Source of the DNA: an uncultured Bacteroidales bacterium | Lineage (GTDB): Bacteria > Bacteroidota > Bacteroidia > Bacteroidales > Bacteroidaceae | Direction of reading: 5' to 3' | NCBI GenBank assembly: GCA_902775975.1 | Contig: CACYOC010000018.1 | Location: forward strand, 1-46,651 | DNA: 46,651 nucleotides | In this document: positions 29,448 to 38,400 of the stretch, one piece after another | How positions within the stretch are numbered: position 1 is the first letter of the stretch | Layout of the letters: the number at the start of each line of letters is the position of its first letter | Translations under genes and position numbers: made by a program | The notes under the pieces: model-generated | Databases searched by the model: none | The model's input: the letters and a program-made list of their open reading frames with translations, nothing else | Told to the model about the DNA's origin: nothing

Positions 29448-31773
29448 GCGTATACCGGCCGGCAGCCAAGGTGTGCTTACGTCCTGAATAGGGTAGCACC
29501 ACTACTGCCGAACCGCCATCAGGAATAGCAACGTCAAGGGTAAAGCTCTTGGCGTTGTTTCCTTTTGTATAGTCGATATGCCACTCGACAGCCACCTCGC
29601 CAAAAGCACTCTCCAGCGTACCGTGACACCAAGTCAAATCACCCATCGGGTGAGGGGCGATGGTCGTCTGGTTGCCATGGCGCTGAATGCCTAAGATGTA
29701 GGGCACGAGGAGGTTGTTCAGGTGTCCCATCATAAAGTGATTCATCGATGCCCCATGCTCAGGATTCCACTGCTCTGTCAGCGTGGTATGTCCCAGTTTG
29801 ATCTGATAGCCATAGCCAGGAACATCGTCGTGGTTGAGCATCTGATAGAGGAGTTCCTGCTGCCCGTTATGGATAAGGGCATTGAACAGGTAGCGGTTTC
29901 CTATGTCACCTGTCGTCAGGCGGTTGCCGTGTTGATGAATGTCGTTGACGAGGTTCTGCAATACCGCCTCACGGTCGCCTTCCGGCACGAGGTCCATTTC
30001 CAAGGCAATGGCATTGGCGCACTGGCTGCCCGTGCCGAACTGATGCGTCTCGGGATGATAGAACTCTTTAATGAAGGCCGCCTTGATGCTATCGGCACGC
30101 GGCTCTTCCATCAGATGATTCCACCAATAGTAATGGGCAGTAGAAACCAGCGGCATGGGCGTGTTCTGTGCAAAACCGGCTCGACCGGGACCGAAGTCAT
30201 ACCAGTCGCCAAGACCTTGCTTGAGGATATAGGCAGAATCCTGCGTTGCCAGGTAATCGACGTAACGCTTCATCTGCGTCTGATAGCGGGCGATGAGGCT
30301 GTCGTCACCATAATAGTCCTTATACAGGAATGGTAAGGCAATAAAGGCGCCGCCCCATTCGGGAGACTCCAAGAAAGGAGGAGCCCAGGAACCTTCGAAG
30401 ACACAGAGGTTGGGAGCTATCTCAGGCAGGGCACCGTTGGGAAACTGAGCATCGCTGATGTTCTGCATGGTCTGCTCTATCATGCTGCGGCAGTCGTAGT
30501 TGCTGACAAGTCCCTCGCCGTTCAGCCAGTCTTGTTCCAGCCAACCGAGTTTCTCGCGGTGCGGACAGTCCGTCCATACTGCTTGCCAGTTGCTGCGGAT
30601 GGCACGGTCGATGAGGCGATAGGCATCGTTGAAGAGCTGGTTGCTACACTCAAAACTGCCCGTCTTCTTCGCGCTGTTATAGACAAAGCACGACTGCACG
30701 TCTTGCAGCACCTCGATGTCGCCCTCCACTTGCAGGTAGCGATAGCCGTAATACGAAAACCGTGGATGCCATACCTCCGTACCTCCGTACCCCCTTAAAA
30801 CATAGGTATAGTAATGCGGACGTCCAGTCTGTTTCTGATTCACCAGTCCCTCCTTCGTCAGCGTCTCGCCAGGCGTCAGTTTTAGCCTTTGGCCGCGCTT
30901 GCCACGAACGGTGATTTCAGGGAAACCGCTGAGGTTCTGTCCCATGTCGAGCACAAGAACTGAATCCTTGCGAATCGTGTCTTTGATGCCATTGCGCTCC
31001 ATGATTTTGACGGGCTCGGCAATCTGCTTGCGTAATACACCACGCGGTGCTTCCTGAATAACGACAGGTTTCCACCTCCCATCCCTTCGGGAGGGGTCGG
31101 GGGTGGGCTCCAATCGCGCATCGTAGTCCTCGCCACCATAGATGCTGTTGAACGTGATAGGTGAAAAAGACCATTGCCACGAGGCGTCGCTGACAACATT
31201 GTCCGTCTGTCCGTTCTGATAGACCAGGTGAAGACGGAACAAAAGCGTCGGCGGACCAAACGAGATCTTCATCTTCGCATAGCGCTGTCCTTGTTCGTTA
31301 TAGAAACCGTTGCCAAGCAGTACCCTGATGGTGTTTCTGTGCTGACGGTCGGTGAGCAGGCTTGTGACATCGTAAGTGTTGTAGAATACCGTCTTATCGT
31401 AGTCGCTCCACAACGGTGCAAATTCGCTGTCGCCCACTTTCTTGTTGTTGATGGTCAGCTCGTAGAATCCTAAACCGGCAATATGGATGGTGGCTGCTTT
31501 AAGACCTCTTTTTATCTTGACGTCCTTCTGCAGATAGATACTTTTGCTGGAAAGACTATCCACCGCAGTCCATGCAGCCTTAAAGGCAGGCTCCTTCAGT
31601 TTGGCACCCGTGAAGTTCCGACCTTCAGGGATGTTGGCCTGCTGGCGGGTCATGTGTCCTATCCACTGCGCATGACCGAAGTCACCATGACGGTTTGATG
31701 TACCGTTGTTGTTCTGTGCTGACGTGGTCATTGCCAAAAACACGCAGAGGGCTGTTGTCAAGAATCTTTGCAT
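29422..31773 (-). CDS. Secreted alpha-L-rhamnosidase, GH78
   Basis: 783 residues from the ATG at 31773 (signal MQRFLTTALCVFLAMTTSAQ); a longer frame to 31803 runs into the promoter. GH78 enzymes remove terminal alpha-L-rhamnose from pectins and glycosides by inversion. The N-terminal beta-sandwich has 'AGLGFYELTINNKKVGDSEF'. The (alpha/alpha)6 domain has 'TDCPHREKLGWLEQ' (about residues 401-414), where the family's general acid and neighbouring acids lie, and 'LTEQWNPEHGASMNHFMMGH', matching the region with the proposed base. The beta domain follows to the end. A palindromic element at 31072-31111 is read through in frame ('EPTPDPSRRDGRWKP'). The 3' end overlaps the DUF349 gene. No SusC/D pair is in the window. 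Confidence 0.9.
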   Translation of the reverse strand: MQRFLTTALCVFLAMTTSAQNNNGTSNRHGDFGHAQWIGHMTRQQANIPEGRNFTGAKLKEPAFKAAWTAVDSLSSKSIYLQKDVKIKRGLKAATIHIAGLGFYELTINNKKVGDSEFAPLWSDYDKTVFYNTYDVTSLLTDRQHRNTIRVLLGNGFYNEQGQRYAKMKISFGPPTLLFRLHLVYQNGQTDNVVSDASWQWSFSPITFNSIYGGEDYDARLEPTPDPSRRDGRWKPVVIQEAPRGVLRKQIAEPVKIMERNGIKDTIRKDSVLVLDMGQNLSGFPEITVRGKRGQRLKLTPGETLTKEGLVNQKQTGRPHYYTYVLRGYGGTEVWHPRFSYYGYRYLQVEGDIEVLQDVQSCFVYNSAKKTGSFECSNQLFNDAYRLIDRAIRSNWQAVWTDCPHREKLGWLEQDWLNGEGLVSNYDCRSMIEQTMQNISDAQFPNGALPEIAPNLCVFEGSWAPPFLESPEWGGAFIALPFLYKDYYGDDSLIARYQTQMKRYVDYLATQDSAYILKQGLGDWYDFGPGRAGFAQNTPMPLVSTAHYYWWNHLMEEPRADSIKAAFIKEFYHPETHQFGTGSQCANAIALEMDLVPEGDREAVLQNLVNDIHQHGNRLTTGDIGNRYLFNALIHNGQQELLYQMLNHDDVPGYGYQIKLGHTTLTEQWNPEHGASMNHFMMGHLNNLLVPYILGIQRHGNQTTIAPHPMGDLTWCHGTLESAFGEVAVEWHIDYTKGNNAKSFTLDVAIPDGGSAVVVLPYSGRKHTLAAGRYTLTDDSPRQ
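31072..31111. repeat. In-frame GC-rich palindromic element inside GH78
   Basis: CCTCCC...CCCTTCGGGAGGGG followed by a G-rich run (TCGGGGGTGGG). It adds about 13 Pro/Arg/Asp-rich residues to the first beta domain. The composition is unlike the rest of the gene. Confidence 0.6.
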
Positions 31774-31800
31774 ATTACTGTAGTTTGTCGTTTCGATGGA

Positions 31801-31808
31801 CAAAGATA
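31801..31808 (-). promoter_or_regulatory. Predicted -7 element for GH78
   Basis: The minus strand reads TATCTTTG, 28 bases before the ATG at 31773. Confidence 0.55.
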
Positions 31809-31819
31809 ATTCAAATAAA

Positions 31820-31861
31820 AAGAAAAACCAAAGAATCAGATGTTTTTCTTTGGTTTTTCTT
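31820..31861. terminator. Terminator downstream of the DUF5723 gene
   Basis: A perfect 14-bp inverted repeat, AAGAAAAACCAAAG / CTTTGGTTTTTCTT, with a 14-base loop and T-rich flank on the minus strand. It separates the DUF5723 operon from the GH78 promoter. Confidence 0.7.
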
Positions 31862-31892
31862 GAAAACTAATCCTCTTAAAGGACGTGTCTTA

Positions 31893-33380
31893 TCAGAAGT
31901 TCAGCGTTTTCAGCTGGCGTTTGTCTTTCTTGCCGTTCCACGTGATGTTCACACCGAAGTTGAAACAAACGTTGGAATCCTTAGGAATCATCGACTTGGC
32001 GGTCTTGCCTAACATGTAGTCCATGCCGATGAATACGTTACAGCCACGAGGATGGAAATTCAGGGCCCATCCCATTTCGGTAGAGAAAGAAGAGAAGGCG
32101 AGGTTGATACCTCCATCTACCCATTTCCAAGGAGCATAGTTCGCACTCAGGCGACCTTCATTCCAGTGGAAGTATTCACCGCCGTAGCGATGGCTGTACA
32201 GGAAACCGAACTTCAGCTTGTCATAGACGGGTAGTGGATATTCCAAACCGAAGCGCAGGGTGGCGCCCAGTCCGTTGGTATTGTTACCGGTCTCGTTAGT
32301 CTTCTCCAGATTGGCGAAGTCCTTCAGCTTGTCGCTCAACTCGTCCTTCTGCGTGTTGAAAGTCTTGTCAGCAGCAGTGGCGGAAGCATCCTTGACAGCA
32401 ATGTTCGTGAAACCGTCGAAGGTGAAAGGCTTTCCTGACGACTCGGCAACAATCTTGTTGGTATAGGTCACAAAACCGATATCCGTCAACGAGAGGCTGG
32501 CTTTCAAACCGTCGAGCCAGTCAACGGAACAGTCCTTGAACTCGTAGATACCGCCTATGTCGAAGCCCAGTCCGAAGCCGTTCAGACCGCCGCCGTCCAC
32601 CTTTACCTTATCTACCTTGTTGTAATTAGTTCCGGGACGACTCTTGTACTCTTCAGTCTTCTCCTGGAAATAGGCGCCCTTGAGGTTCACCTCGGCACGA
32701 GCTTTACCCTCAACGACCCAGTGGTCGCCCTGCAGGTTGGCACGAACGTCGTTCATGGAAATGTCGGCATAGGCCACACCTATAAGGAACTTCACCTTAG
32801 CACCGACGCGGAGGTTGTCGAACAACTGGCGAGAATGACCGAATCCTAACTCCAGATAGCTCCATCCCTTGGCGTTGAGTCCTTCAAAGGAATAGTTCTT
32901 ATTGGCAATGTTCTTGGCAAATTCAAAGAACTCGTAGGGAACGGAAACTCCAACATGAGTACGCTCGCGCAGTTCAATGGTGTTATATCCGTCCCAAGCA
33001 CCGAAACCTACCGATGCGATAGGAATATCAACATTGAGAATCAGCGTGTTGCGGTCTTCGTCCAGTCCGCTGAGCGCCTCGTCTGCCGATATGCCTGGAT
33101 GCATGAAGGTAGTGGTTCTCTTGGCACCGGGCTTAATGCCGTAGTCAGGATTCTTGAAGAAGATGTCGCCTACGCCCATCGAACCTCTGGCATGTACGTT
33201 CAGATTACCAATGATGGGAATAGCAGAATAGTTATATTCATTGCCGTAGGCTGGGTTCATGTCGTGACGATAGGAATAGCCGTCGAGGAAGTACGACGAA
33301 TTCATATCCTGCGCCGTCAGCTGTCCTGCCATGGTTGCCATGACTGCTGACAAAAGATATATTTTATATGTTGCTTTCAT
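31893..33380 (-). CDS. DUF5723-type outer-membrane protein
   Basis: 495 residues with a signal peptide ending 'MAGQLTAQDMNSSYFLDG'. The opening 'SYFLDGYSYRHDMNPAYGNE' and later 'NLNVHARGSMGVGDIFF' match the DUF5723 family, which I recall as a Bacteroidetes outer-membrane beta-barrel related to PorV/FadL-like proteins. The rest alternates aromatic and polar residues ('WSYLELGFGHSRQLFDNLRV', 'LKFGFLYSHRYGGEYFHWNE'), and the C-terminal part includes 'VCFNFGVNITWNGKKDKR'. It is 38 bases downstream of a lipoprotein gene on the same strand, so they probably form an operon. Function unknown. Confidence 0.7.
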   Translation of the reverse strand: MKATYKIYLLSAVMATMAGQLTAQDMNSSYFLDGYSYRHDMNPAYGNEYNYSAIPIIGNLNVHARGSMGVGDIFFKNPDYGIKPGAKRTTTFMHPGISADEALSGLDEDRNTLILNVDIPIASVGFGAWDGYNTIELRERTHVGVSVPYEFFEFAKNIANKNYSFEGLNAKGWSYLELGFGHSRQLFDNLRVGAKVKFLIGVAYADISMNDVRANLQGDHWVVEGKARAEVNLKGAYFQEKTEEYKSRPGTNYNKVDKVKVDGGGLNGFGLGFDIGGIYEFKDCSVDWLDGLKASLSLTDIGFVTYTNKIVAESSGKPFTFDGFTNIAVKDASATAADKTFNTQKDELSDKLKDFANLEKTNETGNNTNGLGATLRFGLEYPLPVYDKLKFGFLYSHRYGGEYFHWNEGRLSANYAPWKWVDGGINLAFSSFSTEMGWALNFHPRGCNVFIGMDYMLGKTAKSMIPKDSNVCFNFGVNITWNGKKDKRQLKTLNF

Positions 33381-33418
33381 AGTGTCTGTCTGTTTGATGA
33401 AACATTAAGTCATGGCTG

Positions 33419-35305
33419 TTATTTCGAGTCTAAGTTGATGATCACCTTACCGTTCAGGGTCGCTCTAATCTCAGAAACCTTGATGGTCTGGTTCTCGCTG
33501 TTCAGAGTGATGCCTCCCTTCTCGGTAACTGCTGTCACCTTGACCTTCAGACCTTCCAGGTCTTGGTATCTTTCAGGATTGCTGCTCTTCAGCTCAACAG
33601 TCAGGTCACTCGTATCGGTAGTGCCGAGATGTGAGGGAACATAATAGCCTTTGGCATCCTGGTGAGGAGTCTTTACGGTAACGGTAATGTCTTTTAGTTC
33701 GGGCAGGTTGCCTTGGCCATCAGGCAGTCCTACGGCAACAGGCTTCAGGTAGAGTTTCATGGGCGTGCCGTTGCGAACTTTGGCAGTGGCAATGATGCTG
33801 CCGCCTTGGGTCATCGAAATCTCGTTCTTCCTGATGTCTTTATTCATGCCGTCAATCGTGTCGTTATAGACGATGGTACTTCCTGCATCCATCATCAAAT
33901 TGGCAACGAAATCATAGCTGGGCTTGATTTCGTAACCGCAGCCACGGGCACTCTTGTCGCCTTCTGTACCTTCTTTATAAAGGTCGATAGAGCCTTCCTT
34001 GTCAGTATTGGCCTTGGCGTTAAATGCAAAGTCAATCTTTTCAGGAATGGTTTGCAGAATAGTCTGGATGTCAGGATCACCGTCGGTACCATCCTTGATG
34101 ACGTACTGCGTACCTGATTCCGTTCCGTCTTTACGACAGACAACGATCTTAGTCTTAGTCGAGGTACTTGCCGGACCTGAGTGAGCCAACATCTTGATAT
34201 CGCTGGCACCCTTTGCCTTGGTCAGGTTCAGCACTTTGGTGGAACCGTCCTTGTAGTGGGCGGTCAACTTACCACTGATGATACCTTCCACATTGATGTT
34301 GTTGTCAATCATCAGGGATATCTGGGGATTCGTCAGTCTGATATCCACTTCAGGATCGTCTAAGAAGTCGGGGATATCGTTGCTGATATCAATTGTGCTT
34401 GACTGCGGGTCGATGATGGGGTCGAACTTACCTGTTGCACTGGTGACGGTCATGTCGTTCAGTGTGACGGCAGTATTGATGTTTCCTGAGATGGCAGTCG
34501 TGGTGGCTGTCGGGAAGTGGAACGTCATCTTCATCTTCACCTTACCCTGCAACTGCATGCGGTCAGCAGAGGGATTCGAGGCATCGAAGGCCTTCAGGAC
34601 GACGTAGTCTTCAGCACCCGAGGGAATGGTTGTCTGGATGTTTGTAAGCTCCTTCAGACTCAGGTCTATGTTGATATTTGTGTTGCTGTTCTTGCTCAGC
34701 GCAACCCCCGTCTTCTTGATAACGTGGTTCGTGACTTCACTGTTGTTGAAGACAATGTATGAAGGCAGGTGTATTTCCAAGTCTGCCGTAACATTGTCGT
34801 TCTGAGAAGGAGGTAAGGTAATCGTCAGCTTGATATTTCCGTCAATGGACACTTTCGAGAGACTGACAATATCCTTGTCAGCTGTACCATTGAAGTTGAA
34901 CTGTGCAATTTCTTCAGGATTGCCGCTGGGAGGAAGATTGAAGTCTCCAGAAGTACCTACCGGAACCGTAACGGGAATAGGTGTCGTGATAGGTGATTGC
35001 TTCTTGACAGTGACTTCCTTGACTCTGGGATTTGACGGGTTGATGACATCGCTCTTCTGGAACTGGTAGTCCTTGTTCTCCAGAATCTTGATAACGCCGT
35101 CTTCCTTCAGGTTAAGTACGTCTTTCAGTTTGATGTCTTGGGTAGAACTGGCAGGGATTGTCAACCCATTGGTTCCTACTCCAATTGTCGTGTCGATATC
35201 GCCCAGGTCGATATCGCTGTCGCCAGAACAGCCCGACAATACGCATCCGAATGCTGACACTGCAGAGATGGTCAGCAAGCGCATCCAATAAGTTTTTTGT
35301 TTCAT
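33419..35305 (-). CDS. Large lipoprotein of unknown function
   Basis: 628 residues from the ATG at 35305 (MKQKTYWMRLLTISAVSAFG); the longer frame to 35371 starts at the promoter (35369-35376), so it is not used. The signal ends in the lipobox 'VLSGCSGDSDIDLGD' (Cys26). The rest is beta-rich and threonine/asparagine-rich, with repeated patterns such as 'NGLTIPASSTQDIKLKDVLN' and, at the end, 'LNSENQTIKVSEIRATLNGK', suggesting several immunoglobulin-like or fibre-like modules. I recognise no family. It is followed by the DUF5723 gene, and the two may form a surface complex. Confidence 0.65.
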   Translation of the reverse strand: MKQKTYWMRLLTISAVSAFGCVLSGCSGDSDIDLGDIDTTIGVGTNGLTIPASSTQDIKLKDVLNLKEDGVIKILENKDYQFQKSDVINPSNPRVKEVTVKKQSPITTPIPVTVPVGTSGDFNLPPSGNPEEIAQFNFNGTADKDIVSLSKVSIDGNIKLTITLPPSQNDNVTADLEIHLPSYIVFNNSEVTNHVIKKTGVALSKNSNTNINIDLSLKELTNIQTTIPSGAEDYVVLKAFDASNPSADRMQLQGKVKMKMTFHFPTATTTAISGNINTAVTLNDMTVTSATGKFDPIIDPQSSTIDISNDIPDFLDDPEVDIRLTNPQISLMIDNNINVEGIISGKLTAHYKDGSTKVLNLTKAKGASDIKMLAHSGPASTSTKTKIVVCRKDGTESGTQYVIKDGTDGDPDIQTILQTIPEKIDFAFNAKANTDKEGSIDLYKEGTEGDKSARGCGYEIKPSYDFVANLMMDAGSTIVYNDTIDGMNKDIRKNEISMTQGGSIIATAKVRNGTPMKLYLKPVAVGLPDGQGNLPELKDITVTVKTPHQDAKGYYVPSHLGTTDTSDLTVELKSSNPERYQDLEGLKVKVTAVTEKGGITLNSENQTIKVSEIRATLNGKVIINLDSK

Positions 35306-35368
35306 GTTAGTATTGTTTTTGGTAAATGAATAGTGCTTACATGCACACAAACACACACAATGTCGCCG

Positions 35369-35376
35369 CAAAGATA
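35369..35376 (-). promoter_or_regulatory. Predicted -7 element for the lipoprotein-DUF5723 operon
   Basis: The minus strand reads TATCTTTG; the ATG at 35305 follows after about 64 bases. Confidence 0.55.
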
Positions 35377-35440
35377 CAGAAAGTTTTCTATATCTCCAAA
35401 TAAATCGTCATATTTTTCTATGTATGACAGTAAAAAACTT

Positions 35441-38400
35441 CTACAGTGCTTTCTCTATCACCAGTTTTCCTATATCTTTCCGCTGTCCTTTCAATTGTCC
35501 ATCGACAAAGATGCGCAGTCCTTGTCCTTGGTGGTAACGCGTGCCGTCACGGTCGTAGAGAATGGTAATGATGTGTCCGTGATACAGCACGTTGTCAAGA
35601 CAGAAGTACGCCCATTTCCCTTCGGGCAACAGGGGATTGACCTCCAGCGTCTGATCAGCACGGGGACGCAGTCCGCAGAGACCTGTAATGACAAGGTCGT
35701 TGAAGGTCGAGTGGTTATAGTAGCGCGAACGCTCCTGGTCACCCTTCAGCCAGTAACCAGTCGTCTCGTCAAGATACTCACCGATATAGGGTTTGCCTCT
35801 CATGTGCTGGCTCTGCATGTATTTCTCCATCTCCGCAAAGAAGAGAGAATCTACGAATGCTCGTACCCCCGTACCCTCGTACTCCCAATGATATTCATTG
35901 GCAAAGTTAGCAAGGGCGGTCAGTGTCTGCGAGGTGGCAAAAGGCCAAACGGCACCGTCCCACTCGCACTTGCCGACGCCATGAGTGCGGAATTGCGGAT
36001 GACGACGCTCGGCAGTAGTCTGACCGTAGGGCGCCGAGAAACCTTCCGGGTCGGCAGCTTGCAGCCAGGCAACGCTGTATTTCGCTTCGTCTTTTGCCAT
36101 CTTCGTGTACCAAGGCATAAAGCCGATGGCCTCACGAACATTGGCAGAGGAATCGACACGGTGTGTCTCGAAGAACTGATGCTGCTCGTTCCATAATACC
36201 TGATGAGCAGCCTCTTTCAGCTGGGCAGCCTTGTCGAAATACTGACGCGACTTGGCAATGGAATCGGCAAGCACGCAGATGTTGCCGATGGCCATGGCGT
36301 TGCCGTACATATAGCTGTTGATGCTGGGACGCAGATATTTCTTTTTCCTGCCTCCGCTGATGGTTTCTTCCATGGCGTCCTGTACGTCTGCCTGCCAGTA
36401 GAGCTGGTGGCCCTGAACACTTCTCGTATGGGTTTTCTCCCAATGGTTGTACTCCCATTCCAAGGAAGGCAACATGCTGACAATCCAGTCTTTGCGACCA
36501 TCCACCAGATAGCGCCCCCACAGCGAATAGGGCATCCACGAGGAGTAGTTGGCAATCTTTTTCATCGGCTGACCGTTGTTGCCTTTATACCACGTGTTCA
36601 TCACCTGATCCAAGTACATCGGATTGCGCAGCCATCGGCTTTCCAGAATGTGGTGACCGACACCGGAGGAAATGAGGTTGTATTGGTCTGCGTAGGAGCG
36701 TGGTACCAGGAACTCTGTCATAGCATAGCCGACAGGTGTCTGGCGGAGATGTTTGCGGAGCGTCCACCAACGGAAATACCACAGTTCCTCGAAATCCTGC
36801 TGGGAGCATTCGAACAGAGGAACGTTCTCCTGCATCCACTTCCATGCATCCTTATTGGGAATGGCTTGCTGAATACCTTCGGGTTCCATGGTGTTAAAGT
36901 AATCGACATAGTGTTTGTAGTCGTCGTAGTGCAACAGGGCAGCGGTCTCAGTGGTAGAACCGTTCATCGTCGAGGGAGCGGTCTTCACCTGACGGATACT
37001 GTAGCTGGCAAGTTCGCACAACTCACCGGCGTTGTCCAGTGTTCCGTACCAGTCTGCCTCTGTGTCAATATCGGGGAAGGTACGGCGACCGCCTGTCCGG
37101 AACATGATGCGCTCGATGCTCTCTACCGGCGCGAAGAACATGCGCTGTCCGGCTTTCTTGCCGTCGATAAATACTTCAATGAGGCGGCGGCTGACAGACA
37201 GATGACATTCGAAGTGGTAGGTGTGTCCTGCTTCGTACTTGCCCAATCCGCCATAGCGTGCACCGCCCTTGCAGCGCATCTCACCCTTGTCGGTCAACTC
37301 TATGCGTGAGCAGGCTGTTCCGTTCTTGTCAAGAAACTCTATTTGTAGCAGTCCGTTATTGTTTTGCTGTGCACGAATGTCGAACGACACTGTTAACTCC
37401 TTCGTGGAAGGAATCTTGCGCTCCACACGGGCATAGTCGAACGGGTCTTGGTCGCTGAGCGTCAGCCAGCCGTCGTTCAGACTGACAGGTGCCGTAAGCG
37501 GAGAATAGATGTTCCAGGTGGTCAGTTGGGAGAGAGGATTCTCAGCGGCTGAACCGCTGAGCGCGTTGAACTCCGTGCCGTCGGCATGACTGCTGGCTTC
37601 GGTCTGCACAGGAACAGGGATGTGTGCCACCCACATGTCCTCCTTGTTCATGGAGTAGGCAACCCAGAGGTCGGAGTCTTGTGGGATGCCGTTGCCCTCC
37701 TGGATGCCGCGGACATACTGCGGACCGTAGCTCTTGTAGTTGCCGCCATAGCGCATTGGTGGTACTTCACCCTGAACGAGGTTCAGCGTGGTGTATTCCA
37801 AACCGTCGCTCGACAGCGAGATAGCCAGTGGCCAGCGGTATTCCGAAGGATTATAGATGGTGGCATAGGTGCCGTCGGAGAGTCGCTGTCCCCATATCTT
37901 GGCATTGCTATTGACAAAACCCTTGGCACGCTCTACTGGTTGTGCCCATGTCTGTCCGCCGTCATCGCTGATGCTGGTCAGCGCGTGTTTCCACAGGGCA
38001 GCAATACGTCCGTCAGGAAGGGTATAGTCACAATAGGCCTTGTATGGTTTATTCAGCGGTATCAGCGGTTCGTCACGGTCGGCTTCCTCGACCCACTGCA
38101 TGCGATAGCGCGGATTGGCGAGGATTTCCTCACAAGCCTTCCGGGTGGCCTTATCGGCTTTGGTGTAGAAGGGCCAATAGGTCTTATGAGCCTTATTGGC
38201 CATATAAGTCTTATAAGCCCCATTCAAATAAATAAAGTATATCGGTCCGAAAGTCCCGTCTTTCTTCACCTCACGGATGACACGTCCAATGCCATTGCCG
38301 TCGTTGGGGTCGTCCTTACGGTCGAAAGCTACGCCGTAGTTGCCGATGGCAAAGAGCTGTCCGCTCTTGGAGACATACCAGCCGACACGCTGGTGCATGA

